A DNA stretch of 64,000 bases, from contig JAOPGA020000496.1 in the NCBI GenBank assembly GCA_026419775.2, forward strand, positions 62,001 to 126,000, in the 5' to 3' direction. The first letter of the stretch is position 1; each line of letters starts with the position of its first letter. This stretch comes from Acrasis kona (Eukaryota; Heterolobosea; Eutetramitea; Acrasida; Acrasidae). Both the position numbers and the translations under genes were made by a program. The notes under the pieces are model-generated. The model did no database searches, was not told the origin of the DNA, and saw only the letters and a list, made by a program, of their open reading frames with translations. This document shows, one piece after another, positions 33,075 through 44,270 of this stretch.

Positions 33075-33944
33075 TTAGTTTATTTTCTTTGCATTTTGTT
33101 TGTTTTCATAGTCGAGGTCTGGTTCGTAATGACTTCCAAAGGCACGATCCCAAAAAGTAAAGTATTGTCCGTAGTTGTATAGGAACTTGGAGTGATGTAT
33201 GGTGTGATGCATACTTCCGTTGATGACCTGGCTGATGAGGGATCCATATTTTCCACCAATAAAGTCAACGCTGTCGTGAATGCCAATTGTCCAAAGCTGA
33301 ACAAAGAAGAATAATCCAAAGTACAGGAACACATTCATGGGGAATAAGAATACGAAAAGGTGGTAGGGTATGCTTTGAGCGTAACCATCGACCGGATGGA
33401 ATGCAAGTGCTGCGAATGGGGTGGGAACGAGCCATCTGTGATGTGGCTTGTGTATGTTCTTGTAAATCCAAGGAAAGGTATGTTCCCATCTGTGAATCCA
33501 ATATATACAAGAGTCCGTAAATACAATAAACCAAACGACGGTGGCTGCAACAGTCCACCACGACACTGTTGGGTCGTACAAGTAAAGTTTTGAATATCCC
33601 CTCATTTCTGCAACTAACCAAGGGGCTGTCATTAATGCAATAACTGGTACAGTCCAAATTGTCATGGTAATTTCTGCTTGCACTTGTCCCTTGAATGGTT
33701 GAGGTTGTGAATCTGGTCTATAATACTCCTTGTATCTCATAAAGAATATATAGTATGATAGAGAGCAGAAAATAAAATAAAGGAGATAAGCTGCTATTGC
33801 CGCCGCCACTGAGAACAAGAGGGTTTGGTTTAGTAGACTGTACTGATTAGTGGACTCAATTGCTCTTATCAACCAAATCACCCACGAGCCCAATGTGTTG
33901 TTGACATTGAAGATGTCCGTGAACGGGTCACTGGTTGCGTTCAT
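33075..33944 (-). CDS. sterol C5-desaturase (ERG3/SC5D family)
   Basis: 289-aa multi-pass ER enzyme of the fatty acid hydroxylase superfamily, introducing the C5 double bond in sterol synthesis. Three His boxes bind the di-iron centre: HRWEH, HKPHH and HHTIHH. Hydrophobic helices lie at about 40-65, 95-115 and 200-235. The segments VFTDSCIYWIHR and TPFAALAFHPVDGYAQS are typical of the C5 branch rather than the C4 oxidase branch. The ATG at 33944 is used, after AT-rich sequence. There are no introns. Confidence 0.88.
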   Translation of the reverse strand: MNATSDPFTDIFNVNNTLGSWVIWLIRAIESTNQYSLLNQTLLFSVAAAIAAYLLYFIFCSLSYYIFFMRYKEYYRPDSQPQPFKGQVQAEITMTIWTVPVIALMTAPWLVAEMRGYSKLYLYDPTVSWWTVAATVVWFIVFTDSCIYWIHRWEHTFPWIYKNIHKPHHRWLVPTPFAALAFHPVDGYAQSIPYHLFVFLFPMNVFLYFGLFFFVQLWTIGIHDSVDFIGGKYGSLISQVINGSMHHTIHHSKFLYNYGQYFTFWDRAFGSHYEPDLDYENKQNAKKIN

Positions 33945-34025
33945 GTTCGAATCTTCAAAATCTTTGGTTGATAAGAATCCACAGGGTTCCGGAAATTTAG
34001 AATAGAAGATCAGTTGTAAGCACTT

Positions 34026-35098
34026 TTATTGAACAGCCTGTTTAGTATTTGTTTTCTCTTCGTCCCCAAGTATACCATCAATAAACTCTTTGGACTTGAA
34101 CTCCCGCAAATCATCAACACCCTCACCGACCCCAACAAATAAGATTGGAATTTTTAGTTCATGTGCAATGCCCAATACTACTCCACCCTTTGCACTACTA
34201 TCTAACTTCGTCACAATGATACCATTTACTTTAAATCTCTTCTGGAACACCTTGGCTTGGTCTATGCTGTTCTGTCCAATAGTTCCATCAATCACTAACC
34301 AAACATAATCTGGAGCACCTCTACGCAATCTAGAAGATACGTCAATGGCTCTTGATAGTTCATTCAACAAGGTGTTGTTGTTTTGTAGTCTACCAGCAGT
34401 ATCAACAATGAGAAGGTCAGGAGCTTGACCTGCTTTTTTATTTTTAATACTATTACAATATTCATAAGCCTCTGTCACAACACGATCTGGTGTCATCTTG
34501 GTATTAACTTGATTAAAAGATTTATTTGCATTTTGTTGTTTTTTAAGAACACTTGCAGAAGCCTCCTCTGGCGATATTACTTTGATGTCGGATCGCTCTC
34601 CCCAAATCTTCAATTGATCTACGGCAGCGGCACGATTAGTATCCGCTGCAGCTATTACAATGTTTCTTTTGTGTTGGTTTTTATAAAGGGATGCAATCTT
34701 TCCAATAGTGGTTGTCTTGCCAGCACCGTTTACACCAATGACAAAAAGAATTGTTGGATTGCCAAGTTTTAATTTGTATTGGACTGATAGTTGTGCTTTG
34801 TGTTCTAAAATTTGTAGCATCTCATGTCTGACGTGATTCACGAGTGAGTATGGTTTGCCCTGCGCAAATGTATCCTTTTGTGTACTTATTCTATCGACTA
34901 AATACTTTGTTGTGGCGTGACCAACATCCGCCCTGTAAAGTGCTTCTTCCATCTTTTTGAGAGAATCTGCATCAGTGTTGTTTCCAGAGAATAAATCACT
35001 AAGACCTGAAATAAATGTATTCTTCGTGCGACGTAATGCTGCTATTGCTCTAATGTGTAAAAAAATCGCCTTCAAAGTATTGCGAACCTGTTAAACAT
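34026..35098 (-). CDS. ftsY: bacterial-type FtsY (SRP receptor), probably mitochondrial
   Basis: SRP-family GTPase of 344 aa. NG-domain motifs: NTFISGLSDLF and LYRADVG (N domain), GVNGAGKTTTIGKIASLY (G1), AADTNRAAAVDQL, VDTAGRLQNN (G3), VTKLDSSAKGGVVLG (G4) and VGVGEGVDDL. It matches bacterial FtsY, not the eukaryotic SR-alpha with its long X domain. The long frame lacks an ATG. An 11-nt exon (35098-35088) plus a 38-nt intron (35050-35087) gives MFNRAIAALRRTKN. This is basic, acid-free and amphipathic, like a mitochondrial targeting signal. The family targets inner-membrane proteins with Ffh; mitochondrial location here is inference. The usual DTFRAAA is DTNRAAA. Confidence 0.88.
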
Positions 35099-35124
35099 AT
35101 TTCTTGCTCGATTGTTTTGTAAAA

Positions 35125-35524
35125 ATGTTTACCAAATTGTATTCCCAACCCGAACCGCAAACCTACTCCACGGATAAAATACAACAGGTACTAATCGTTT
35201 AACTATTTTGTCTTACCCTTAAGCTTTTGGAGGAAAACCAATTAATTATCCATGCAATCATCGAAAGACAGAAGATGAAAAAATACGACGAATGCGAGAA
35301 GTAAGTTCAATTATTTAAAATTTATTTAATAAACAAGATACCAAGAACAACTACAGAAAAATCTCGTTAAACTTGCATATATAGCAGATTATCAGCCAAG
35401 CCTTCAACCGAAACCTACCAGTCCCACAATTAACGGTGCTAATCAGACAACACAAATACATCCATCATTGCAGCAACCCAAACAACAAATCCCACCGCAA
35501 CTTCAACAACAATTTAGACAATAA
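35125..35524 (+). CDS. SS18/GIF (SSXT domain) transcriptional coactivator
   Basis: Small three-exon gene of 108 aa. In-phase introns lie at 35188-35223 (36 nt) and 35301-35337 (37 nt, GTAAGT). The SSXT domain is compact: DKIQQLLEENQLIIHAIIER, YDECEKYQEQLQKNLVKLA, then YIADYQPS. A Gln/Pro-rich tail follows, as in animal SS18 and plant GIF/AN3. These proteins join SWI/SNF chromatin remodellers as coactivators. The start codon is only 26 bp from that of the divergent FtsY gene. Confidence 0.85.
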
Positions 35525-35530
35525 ATACAT

Positions 35531-36070
35531 TTATACAGTCACATTGTTACTTCCTTTCTTGCTTTTGTTCAGAGTGTTATTCACCCATCGTATAATCTCT
35601 TCAAACTTAATTTCATGAATATAATTGTAGGTGACTCTCTCTGTGGAGCTTTCATTCTTGTTGTTCACGTTCGTCTTGTTCAAAACCAAAGTGATGTGAG
35701 GTAAGTATCTAATAACTCCCTGTATGTCTTTTTGCGATTGTTTGTATTTATATGCGTTGAATTTGGTCACTAGAATCTCTTTCAATTCAGAGTAATGCGA
35801 CCCAAGCCTCTCCCATACTTCTGCTTTTTCTCTACAAAAACTGCAATGTGGTGAATAATATTCTATCAACATAGGTATATTATGTTCTTCGTACACACTC
35901 TTCCAATTCTCTGGTGTTAATTCAATAACGCCGAACATGTCTGAATCAGGCTTTAAAGAGTATTCAGGTCTTGGTAATAAACTATATGTTAATGTTTCAT
36001 TATAAATCATGTAGCATAACAATCCAATAACCAATACTGTGACAGCCTGAACAGTTGGACCGAAGAACAT
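35531..36070 (-). CDS. membrane-anchored thioredoxin-fold protein
   Basis: Signal-anchor or signal peptide (about 5-25, AVTVLVIGLLCYMIY), then a thioredoxin fold with LIEYYSPHCSFCREKAEVWERL holding a CSFC active site. Downstream are ILVTKFNAYKY and a RYLPHITLVL strand where the cis-Pro would sit. N-glycosylation sites suggest an ER or lumenal domain. It is a PDI/TMX-like oxidoreductase by fold; the substrate is unknown. Start 36070 is the first ATG; the open frame extends upstream without another ATG. It ends 6 bp from the convergent SSXT gene. Confidence 0.7.
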   Translation of the reverse strand: MFFGPTVQAVTVLVIGLLCYMIYNETLTYSLLPRPEYSLKPDSDMFGVIELTPENWKSVYEEHNIPMLIEYYSPHCSFCREKAEVWERLGSHYSELKEILVTKFNAYKYKQSQKDIQGVIRYLPHITLVLNKTNVNNKNESSTERVTYNYIHEIKFEEIIRWVNNTLNKSKKGSNNVTV

Positions 36071-36141
36071 ATTGTAAGCAAGGTTGATCAAAGCTATTTT
36101 TATTAAATAAATTACATGATACGATGAACGTAGAGACAGAA

Positions 36142-36717
36142 CTAACAAGATACAAACAGTGTTTCATACACTGGAATATTCTTGTATCCACCGCGATATT
36201 GAAGGCAATCCCAGGAATGCTCTCCATCATTATTTCTAAAATAAACATTTTTAACAGCCTTTAGCACATTCTCAAACGTTACACCTTTTGCATTTTCTAC
36301 TAATACCAACACATCTTTTCCGTCGCCGTCGTATTCCAATGTACGATGAAATTCTGGTTCCCATTGTATTGTTTTGAGATAGATTTTTGTTAGTTGGCTG
36401 TCCACCAAGAATTTTTCTTCTAAACCTTTCAGTGGCACTCTCTCAACACTGCTGGGTGCATTGAGTCGTACATTATCTTCATTAACCTCTCCTCCAATGT
36501 AGAATATATTGTTCATTAGTTTCTTTGGTATCTCCTTTCTTCTGACCATAGGCTTGATCATTCCACTGTTTAGACGCAAAGGCCTCGCCTTCAATCTGTG
36601 AGGACTCTTCACAACACCAGATGATGCACTAGGTGTAGGGCTTATCAAGAATCTATTCAGCGCTGGAGGTCTCAACCTCATCAAAGGTACTGGTGTCGTA
36701 TCTCCAAGTGATGGCAT
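36142..36717 (-). CDS. hypothetical protein
   Basis: Single-exon frame of 191 aa starting MPSLGDTTPVPL. The N-terminal 60 residues are basic and Pro/Ser-rich with several LRPP or RLRP-like repeats (disordered). The C-terminal half is mixed alpha/beta (VLVLVENAKGVTFENVLKAV, then SWDCLQYRG). There is no TM segment or signal peptide. I do not recognise a domain. It lies tandem with the thioredoxin-fold gene, with 71 bp between stop and next start. Confidence 0.55.
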   Translation of the reverse strand: MPSLGDTTPVPLMRLRPPALNRFLISPTPSASSGVVKSPHRLKARPLRLNSGMIKPMVRRKEIPKKLMNNIFYIGGEVNEDNVRLNAPSSVERVPLKGLEEKFLVDSQLTKIYLKTIQWEPEFHRTLEYDGDGKDVLVLVENAKGVTFENVLKAVKNVYFRNNDGEHSWDCLQYRGGYKNIPVYETLFVSC

Positions 36718-36784
36718 TTGTTTGAGAAAAAAAACAGTAAAACCGTAAAACCGACAAATTGCGCCAAAAATAAAAAATTTCGTT

Positions 36785-39700
36785 TTAATTAGAATAATAC
36801 TTGATTATGAGCTCTTCGAGCGACTCCACCACTTCCTCCATGGAAGGCCTCATGTCAGGGTGAGGCTTCACACAACGCTGCTGAAGGTCAACCATATCCA
36901 ACATGATTTGATTGTCCCTGCTAATGTTAATCAGCTCGTTCACAGTGAAGGGATCATGCTGCCTCGGTAATCGCCTACAAATGCACTCCGCCATCATGAC
37001 TCCATAACTATACACATCCACCTTGCTATCATAAGAACCCATAAACATCTCACGAGCCATGTACACAGGAGTGCCAATCAACGTTTTAGTTTCTTGAGCT
37101 TGAAACAATTGTTTGCTGATTCCAAAATCAGCGATCAAAACTTTCAAAATTTTATTACCCTTTGCAGTTTGTTTCACGCTGATCAACACGTTGGCAGGTT
37201 TAATGTCGCGATGTATCAGATTCTTGCCGTGTAGATAAGCGATGCCTCTAGCGCTGCCCAACAATGCATAGATACATTCCCTCTCAAAATAAGATCCGTG
37301 GTCGATGTTGTTGTGGATGAAATCATGAAGATTAGAGTCCATCAGGTCCATAAACATGTACATGTCCAATTTGTGAATGCATCCGTAGCGAAGTGCAATC
37401 ACGTTCTTGTGCCTCATGTACCTCAACAAATCCAATTCCTCCGCTGCCTTATCTCTCTCTTGTTGAAGCATGGTTCCCATCTGCACCACTTTTAGTGCCA
37501 GTTGCACCGGTGGATTGAAACCGCTCAAGGTGACCTTGTACACTTTACCATATCCTCCGCTTCCAATTTCTTGTTTATCCTGTAGATCGCTCTCCACGTT
37601 AAGAGGGCGCAACCAACCCCTCACGAATGGATCGGTGCAGGGGGTGTTGGTGAAGCGTGCCCTTTTATAGTCATCTGCTTCATGACTGCCCTCCGGGAAC
37701 ATTACCCCTGGCAATTCGATCAAGTCGACGATCAACATTTGACCGTCGTTGTTGACCACCACGTTCCATGCGTGATTGGTTCCTCTGCTGCCTTGTACCA
37801 ATCTGCACTTTAATGGTAGTCGATCGCTGCGTAATTCGTCGCATAGGAATTTGAAGAGTAATGCGCGATGACGAGATGTGCCCCTGCGAAGGAATCCCAT
37901 GTACAAGACGTTGGTGTCCAACTGTTGTTGTAATTGTTGAATGTGTTGTGGTGTTTCTAGGTATAACTTGTCCGCTGCTCTTCCCATTCTTTGATCCACG
38001 GCGACACTCAAATGTAGGTAGGCTTTTTTTAGATCCGTCATGCTCCTCATGTCATACCTCAAACCTTCCACAAAAGTAAGCAACTCCAAATCGCTCTCTG
38101 GATCCACCACTAACGTGACGTCGTTTTGATCGTATCGGGTGCGATCTGATTTTAATTGTTCCAAACTCTTGTAACTCATGTTTCCTTCGTAGAAAATGTC
38201 TTCGTCTATGTGTTCGTCGAAATCAAGCATCCCTTGGATGCGGTACTTGTACGTGTGGTTACGCACGGCGACTCTATGTAGGATGCATTCGCATAAATAT
38301 TTTACAATACGGGGAGGACCTCTACCATTGTTCTTGTGGCGCATCATGTTTTCGACTTGAAGAATGGCATGTTCGCTCAATCCACCATCTCTTTTTAGAC
38401 TGTCTAGTAGATATCCGATTAAAAGTAATTGTACTGGTCTATTGTGCTTGCGCCATTGCTTGAGCTCCTGATCTCTTTCTTTTTTTATGCTAGTCAACTC
38501 CGTGGTTGTTTTTTCCAAAGCTGCGGTTTGAAGTTTTAGTCTATCGGATGCTTCGTACAATCTATCCTTTTGGTCAATGAGTTTCAATTTATACGTGTCG
38601 TTGAGTTGTTTGTATTCCTTCAACTCTCTACGAAGATCTTCTTCTGCGCCGGTAATTGGCATGGGACCAGGAGGTTTCGGAACTTTCATGGTGACTGGAT
38701 TTCTAGTGGTCATCGAACCGGTATGTAATGTGGTGCTTGGAATGGTAGTGACTGAAAAGTTTAATGGAGTGAGGAGGGATATTCCAGGAGGTTTCAAAGT
38801 GTTGCCTGACGACGGGGTGACATAACTATTGGATGGAAGGATGTTTGCGGTTTTAGCGGTCGGCGAGTTTGCGTTATTGGGTATCGATATGTTCGGAGAG
38901 GATCTAAAAGTCTTTAAAGTTGCGCCCGTTGTCATTGCACTCTTCGCAACAAACGGTCTATACGGTTTCTCTGTTGTTGATTCCTTATTGAGTGGGCTGT
39001 ATACTACGCTGCTAAATGCCAATGGTGTATTACCCCTAACAGTATTGGCCTCTCCATCTTTCTTAGGTAGGTTTAAAGTCAAACCAATTGAAATGTCCTT
39101 TGCAACCGGCCTTGGCGACTCCTTTACAATTGGTTTTGAAAGAAAACTAGTTTTTCTCGTTAGTGTGGGGGTGCCGGCATCAAACGATTTTGGAGTGTCT
39201 GGAAGTGGCGAAGCATCAGGCCTCTTCAATGTTGTAGGGCTAGGAATTCGTGTTATTGTTGGTAATGGGAAGACCGTTGTTGTAGAGGGTTGGCAACCAT
39301 ACTTTTTCAACAATTCTACTATTTGCTCATTTTTGGCTAGATCCACTGCTGTTTGCTGAAAGATGAATTAAAATCTGAAATATAGAAATTGATTTCATAC
39401 TCCGTTGCGCTACCAATGTTATTATTAATAATAGTGAGTGTGATTACATTTTTTAAAGCTACATCTGCTCCGTTATCTAATAGAATCTGCAGAACGTCCA
39501 ATCTTCCCTCTGATGCTGCTTCATGTATTGGGGTATGCTGCTTTGTGTTAATAGGTTGTTTTAGTTATGTGTACTTACATCAAACTATTTCAACAAGAAG
39601 CGAAACGTCAAAGTTAGTGATGTTAATAAGTGATATAGAATTACCTTCTAAAAAGGTCAATACAAAAAGTTAATGAAACTTACTGTCTGAGCATTTACGT

Positions 39701-40053
39701 CGGCTTTATATTCAATTAGTAGTTTTACAATGTCTGTCTTCCCCTCTCTTGCAGAATGGTGTAGAGGTGTTTTCTGAGTATGGGTCAAAATAAAAACAAT
39801 AGTTGAAATGTACCAGAAACACATCAGAATTGTTGGGATTTGCTTTGTGTTCCAATAGTATACGCATTATCTCCAAAGACCCGTTCTTCGCGGCCATATG
39901 AAGTGGTGTGTCGCCAGAAACTCCTTTTTGTTTGTCCACATCGCAGCCCCTTTCGAGAAGCGCTTTTATCAAATTAACATTTCCTAACTGTATAGCGTGG
40001 TGCAGTGAGTCAGAACTCTGCAAGGAGGTCTTGCGTAAGGAGTTGGTTTCCAT
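36785..40053 (-). CDS. ankyrin-EDR1-protein kinase fusion (TKL-type)
   Basis: 993 aa over four exons. Introns at 39774-39822, 39538-39683 and 39356-39447 restore one frame. Four ankyrin repeats are seen: DSLHHAIQLGNVNLIKALLE, DTPLHMAAKNGSLEIMRILL, TPLHHSAREGKTDIVKLLI and TPIHEAASEGRLDVLQILL. A Ser/Thr/Pro-rich linker and coiled coil (about 390-450) follow. An EDR1/CTR1-type papain-like region has GTSRHRALLFKFLCDEL, then NHAWNVV and LIVDLIELPG. The C-terminal kinase is complete: GSGGYGKVYKV, ALKVV, LIHRDIKPANVL, ADFGISK and DVYSYGVMMAE. In plants the EDR1-kinase pair acts in MAPKKK signalling; substrates here are unknown. Confidence 0.85.
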
Positions 40054-40447
40054 TAATCAATGACCACCAGAGTATATCTAATAACAAGTTAATGTGTCAA
40101 ATGTCAATCAGAATTTTTTTCAAAACTATGTCGCATTCTTGTAATCACAATATTTAGATATGGAATTGACGCATTGCAATCAGTTGATGTTGTTTCAATA
40201 TATTCAACTTAGAGAATAACAAAATGAAGATTGATGCAAATGCATGTGGTAGACATGTGCAGCGTTGGAATGCAGTTATAACTGCTTTGTTATGTTTATA
40301 TTATTAGTTTGGTGGGATATTTTTATTTTAATAGCACTAAAGCTTAAAACGATTGTGAAGGAGCAGTGTGAGTGATTGTTTATTAGAGCAAACTTACAAT
40401 GAGTCAACTAGTTTTAGCGCCAGACCGAGTCGGTCAACAATATTGGA

Positions 40448-42770
40448 ATGAACTCAGACCCGGACATTTATCACAATGAATCATTTGATGGAAGTCTTCC
40501 ATCAACACCAATTCAAAATACACCAGATAGGGCTGTGAGAAGTGCGGACTTTGTTCAAAACACTCCTTCACCAAGTTTAAACAGAGTAGATGTATCAAAT
40601 ACACCGGTAAAAACCGGAACAGAAGAGAGAACGTATATATGGGGCACCAAAGTACGTCACCAATCCTAGCGTTATTAAAAAAAAGTAGATCAGAATCAAT
40701 CAATACATGGAAAAAGTAAAAAACTTCCTTACTTGTTTCGAAACAAATTTACCTGGCGAGGAGCCTCGTAAGAAGTATTTGGATGCCATTTTAGACTTGC
40801 ATGTGAGTAATTCATGCTCTCTCACAATTGATTGTCTTGACCTACCTGACGAACTATATTTTGATTTGGTTGCATATCCTCAAGAAATCATCTCGTTGAT
40901 TGATGTTGAGGTGAACCATGTATTCAACAACACCATCGAAAGTAGTCAACTCAAAGGGTAACTAATCATCCACACACCATGTTAACATTTTCCCAGTCAC
41001 AAAAGAATATCGGTCAAACTATTCAACTTGAGGCAACCGGAAATCAAAGCCATGAGAGATTTGGATCCCATCAACATTGACCAACTGGTCACCATAAGAG
41101 GCATGGTCACCAGATTATCGGAGGTCATTCCCGATCTATTACAAGCATTCTTTCGTTGTTCAGAATGTAATTTCATCAAAACTGTCATTCTCGAAAGAGG
41201 TCACATCGAGGAACCCACCAGATGTGAACATTGTGCAGAACCCTATTCCATGGAACTGATCCATCAAAGATGTACATTCACCGATAAACAATTGGTCAAA
41301 CTTCAAGAAACACCAGAGTCCATTCCAGAGGGAGAAACACCTCACACGGTAAACTTGTGCGTGTTTGAAGAACTTGTAGATAGCGTCAAACCTGGTGATA
41401 GAGTGGAGGTCACCGGTATATACAAAGCCGTTCCAATAAAAGTCGATGGAAAGAAGAGAACCATCAAAACTGTTTATAAAAATTTTATTGACGTGTTGCA
41501 CTTTTCTAAAACTGGAATAAGAGTTGAAACGGACTCTACCAGAGACAACCCCTCCGATCAACTACAAGAAGAAGAGGAGGAAGAGCAGCAGGAGGAGAGC
41601 GCGAATCATGACGATGAATTTGATCAAGATTTACAAGAGAGAAGGATCGTGAGTCAATTGGTGACGTTGACGCAGGGCGATGTGCAGAGCATTCGCGACT
41701 TGAGTAAGGACGAAGAGATTTATGAGCACTTGACGCAGGCCATTGCTCCCAGTATATATAAGATGGACGATGTCAAGAAGGGAGTGTTGTTGCAATTGTT
41801 TGGTGGCACAAATAAAACATTACCGAATAATCGTATACGTGGAGAGATTCACGTCTTGTTGGTTGGTGATCCTGGTGTCAGTAAATCTCAAATCCTGTCT
41901 CATATCCATAAAATTGCACCTAGAGGTATTTATACCAGTGGTAAAGGTAGCAGTGCTGTAGGTCTTACTGCCTACGTAACAAAGGACCAAGACACTGGTG
42001 AGTTTGTGCTGGAAAGTGGTGCATTGGTGTTGTCTGATCTGGGTGTTTGTTGCATTGATGAATTTGATAAAATGAATGATTCCACACGTAGTATTCTTCA
42101 TGAAGTGATGGAACAGCAAACCGTGAGTGTTGCCAAGGCTGGTATCATTTGTAGTTTGAATGCGCGTACCTCAGTCTTGGCAGCTGCCAATCCAAAAGAG
42201 AGTCGATATAATGATTTTTTGAGCATTGTTGATAATATTCAACTTCCTCCTACTCTATTGTCCCGTTTTGACTTGATCTTTTTGTTGCGCGATATTCCAG
42301 ATCAGAGACGTGATATGGAACTGGCGCGTCATATTGTTGGTATGCATCTTGAAGTACCTCTTGTAAAAGACAATCCTATCGACACGAACATGTTGACAAA
42401 ATACATTTCTTATGCTAAAAATAAAATACATCCCGTTATTACAAATGAAGCAGGAAGAGCTCTAGTGAGTAGTTACCTTGAACTGAGGCGTATGGGATCT
42501 CATCGGAAACAGATCACAGCCACGACGAGACAGTTGGAGTCGTTGGTTAGATTGAGCGAAGGACATGCAAGAATGAGATTGAGCGAAACGGTGGAGGTGG
42601 ACGATGTAAAGGAAGCACTTCGGTTAGTTCGCGTGAGTATCTTTCAAGCAGCCAAGGACCCTAAAAGTGGACAAGTTGACATTGACCTTCTCACGACGGG
42701 CATGAACAAGGAGCAGAGAGAAGAAGCACAAAATGAGACTGATGAATATGAACAAGATGTAGATTGGTAA
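40448..42770 (+). CDS. MCM4: MCM4 replicative helicase subunit
   Basis: 748-aa subunit of the MCM2-7 helicase. In-phase introns lie at 40652-40688 and 40958-40996. The N-terminus is Ser/Thr-Pro rich (CDK/DDK-type sites), then RTYIWGTK. The OB and Zn region has CSECNFIK and CEHCAEPY. The AAA+ core has GDPGVSKSQILSHIH (Walker A), GLTAYVTKD, LGVCCIDEFDKM (Walker B) and LLSRFDLIFLL (Arg finger). The WGTK and PGDRVEVTGIYKAVPIKV signatures favour MCM4 over its paralogues. An upstream ATG at 40400 could add a short exon, but the required intron would be only about 25 nt. Confidence 0.93.
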
Positions 42771-42866
42771 AAATTAATTATTTAATTGCAAATGATTTCG
42801 CAAACAACCTCTTCCTAAGGCGCTCCATATCTTACAAGTGTTCCTTCCAATTGTAGTGTTTTGTGT

Positions 42867-43790
42867 TTAAATGAAGAGTTTTGTTGAAACTTCCTGTAAA
42901 GCCATCTTCTTTTGCTCCATATCAAAGCTTGTAATGGATGAAAGTAATTGCTCTAGAGATGTCATGTAGCGCGTCAAGCAGGATGTCGGTGCTTTGTATG
43001 TTCCCTCTGATTTTCTCTTCTTGCAGATGGCTGTGTTTACTTTATTTTTTGAGCTAAGGGCTGCTCTTTCGCTTACTTTGGGCCTTCTTGCATAAGTTAA
43101 AAATGCCTGTGACCTGATGCTTAGCAAGAGAGGTGTTGTCTTATTCTCAAAGTCATATAACGACACCAAGAATGTAAACTTTCTTTTAGAATGATGGAAG
43201 GAAACGCTAGAGAATCTGACGGGAATGGAGCACTCTAGTCTACTAGTATCTCTATTAATGTTTAATGGAGTGTGTTCTCTTGGACCCTTGACAACACTGT
43301 CTCCATTCTTGTTAGTGACCTCCACACCGTTTTGGTCTACAACGGTAATATGAGCCATAACCAGGGTTGTCTTTATTTCTGAAAAGACATTTGGATCTAT
43401 GCTAAGTATCATATTATAGCGTAGGGAGGAGTACAAGCACTCTGGAACCACGTTAAATTGTTCATCTTCAGCACGTGACCGTACCTTGATTAAGATTTGT
43501 GAATTTTGATCATTCAACGTTAGGTTTTCGTGGCTGTACTGCATCTCCCAACCGTTTTCTTCGGCTGTGTCTAAATCTTCCGGCTCTGGCTCGCTATCTT
43601 CTACTACTACATCGTCAGACAGGTCTTGTGCCTCCTCGGTCTTCAATGTGACTGGTGCTGGCAGCAAGTCGTCTATTAGATAAGTCTGCTCTGTTGCGTC
43701 GAACATCTCACTGAAAGATTCTGCTGTTGGTTCAGCAATCTCTCCGTCATTAAGATAATCAAACATGTTTTCGTATGTGGTTGTTGTCAT
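42867..43790 (-). CDS. putative transcription factor with Ig-like (p53/RUNT-type) DNA-binding fold
   Basis: 307-aa protein starting MTTTTYENMFDYLND. The first 90 residues are acidic, like an activation domain. The middle (about 95-240) is all-beta, with ENLTLNDQNSQILIKVRSR, LECSIPVRFSSVSFHHSKRKFTFLVSLY and SIRSQAFLTYARRP. The last section resembles the end strands and basic loop of RUNT, p53 or Rel-like folds. A basic tail (KNKVNTAICKKRK) and a helix follow. The assignment rests on pattern, not on a clear motif. The 90-bp gap to the divergent gene at 43881 must act as a shared promoter. Confidence 0.4.
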   Translation of the reverse strand: MTTTTYENMFDYLNDGEIAEPTAESFSEMFDATEQTYLIDDLLPAPVTLKTEEAQDLSDDVVVEDSEPEPEDLDTAEENGWEMQYSHENLTLNDQNSQILIKVRSRAEDEQFNVVPECLYSSLRYNMILSIDPNVFSEIKTTLVMAHITVVDQNGVEVTNKNGDSVVKGPREHTPLNINRDTSRLECSIPVRFSSVSFHHSKRKFTFLVSLYDFENKTTPLLLSIRSQAFLTYARRPKVSERAALSSKNKVNTAICKKRKSEGTYKAPTSCLTRYMTSLEQLLSSITSFDMEQKKMALQEVSTKLFI

Positions 43791-43880
43791 TTTTATCAAT
43801 TGATTTTCACTTACACACAATTCGGAACGGCTAAAATCAAAGTCAACTGGCCGTATAAGAATCTCCTTAATTACAAAAGC

Positions 43881-44270
43881 ATGGTAGAACAGAAGTACTA
43901 CTTCCCTGTTGTCACCCCGATGGATTCACCACAATCTCAAAGGACTGTCGATACAGTAGCTTTTATAGAAAAGATAGAGGCTCTTAAAAGATACCATAAC
44001 GTCATTTTTCAATACATACAAATGTTCGAAAGAAAGAGGGAAGAAGCGACTCAGTCAGACAAGGAAGAATTAAAGAAGAACATTGGGAAGTATAATGTAT
44101 TAATAAGACAGTTTAACAGAATTTATGGAATGATGACTGGTGACAAGGATGCGTTTCATAATTATGTTCCATCGGATGAAGACTTTAAGGTGTTAGATGT
44201 TGTGGAGGGCCAGATAAATGCAAAGATACAAGCAAGTATGTCCACAAACGTTCAATCAAAGTCTTCATGA
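43881..44270 (+). CDS. hypothetical small helical protein
   Basis: 129-aa frame starting MVEQKYYFPVVTP. The middle and C-terminus are helical and highly charged (IEKIEALKRYHNVIFQYIQMFERKREEA), predicting a coiled coil. There is no signal peptide or TM segment. No family is recognised. The longer open frame upstream to 43800 lacks an ATG. Confidence 0.55.
   Translation: MVEQKYYFPVVTPMDSPQSQRTVDTVAFIEKIEALKRYHNVIFQYIQMFERKREEATQSDKEELKKNIGKYNVLIRQFNRIYGMMTGDKDAFHNYVPSDEDFKVLDVVEGQINAKIQASMSTNVQSKSS

Noticed and set aside
40400-40478. Short upstream reading frame as a separate gene
   Set aside because: It is 26 codons without a family; at most it is an alternative MCM4 first exon.
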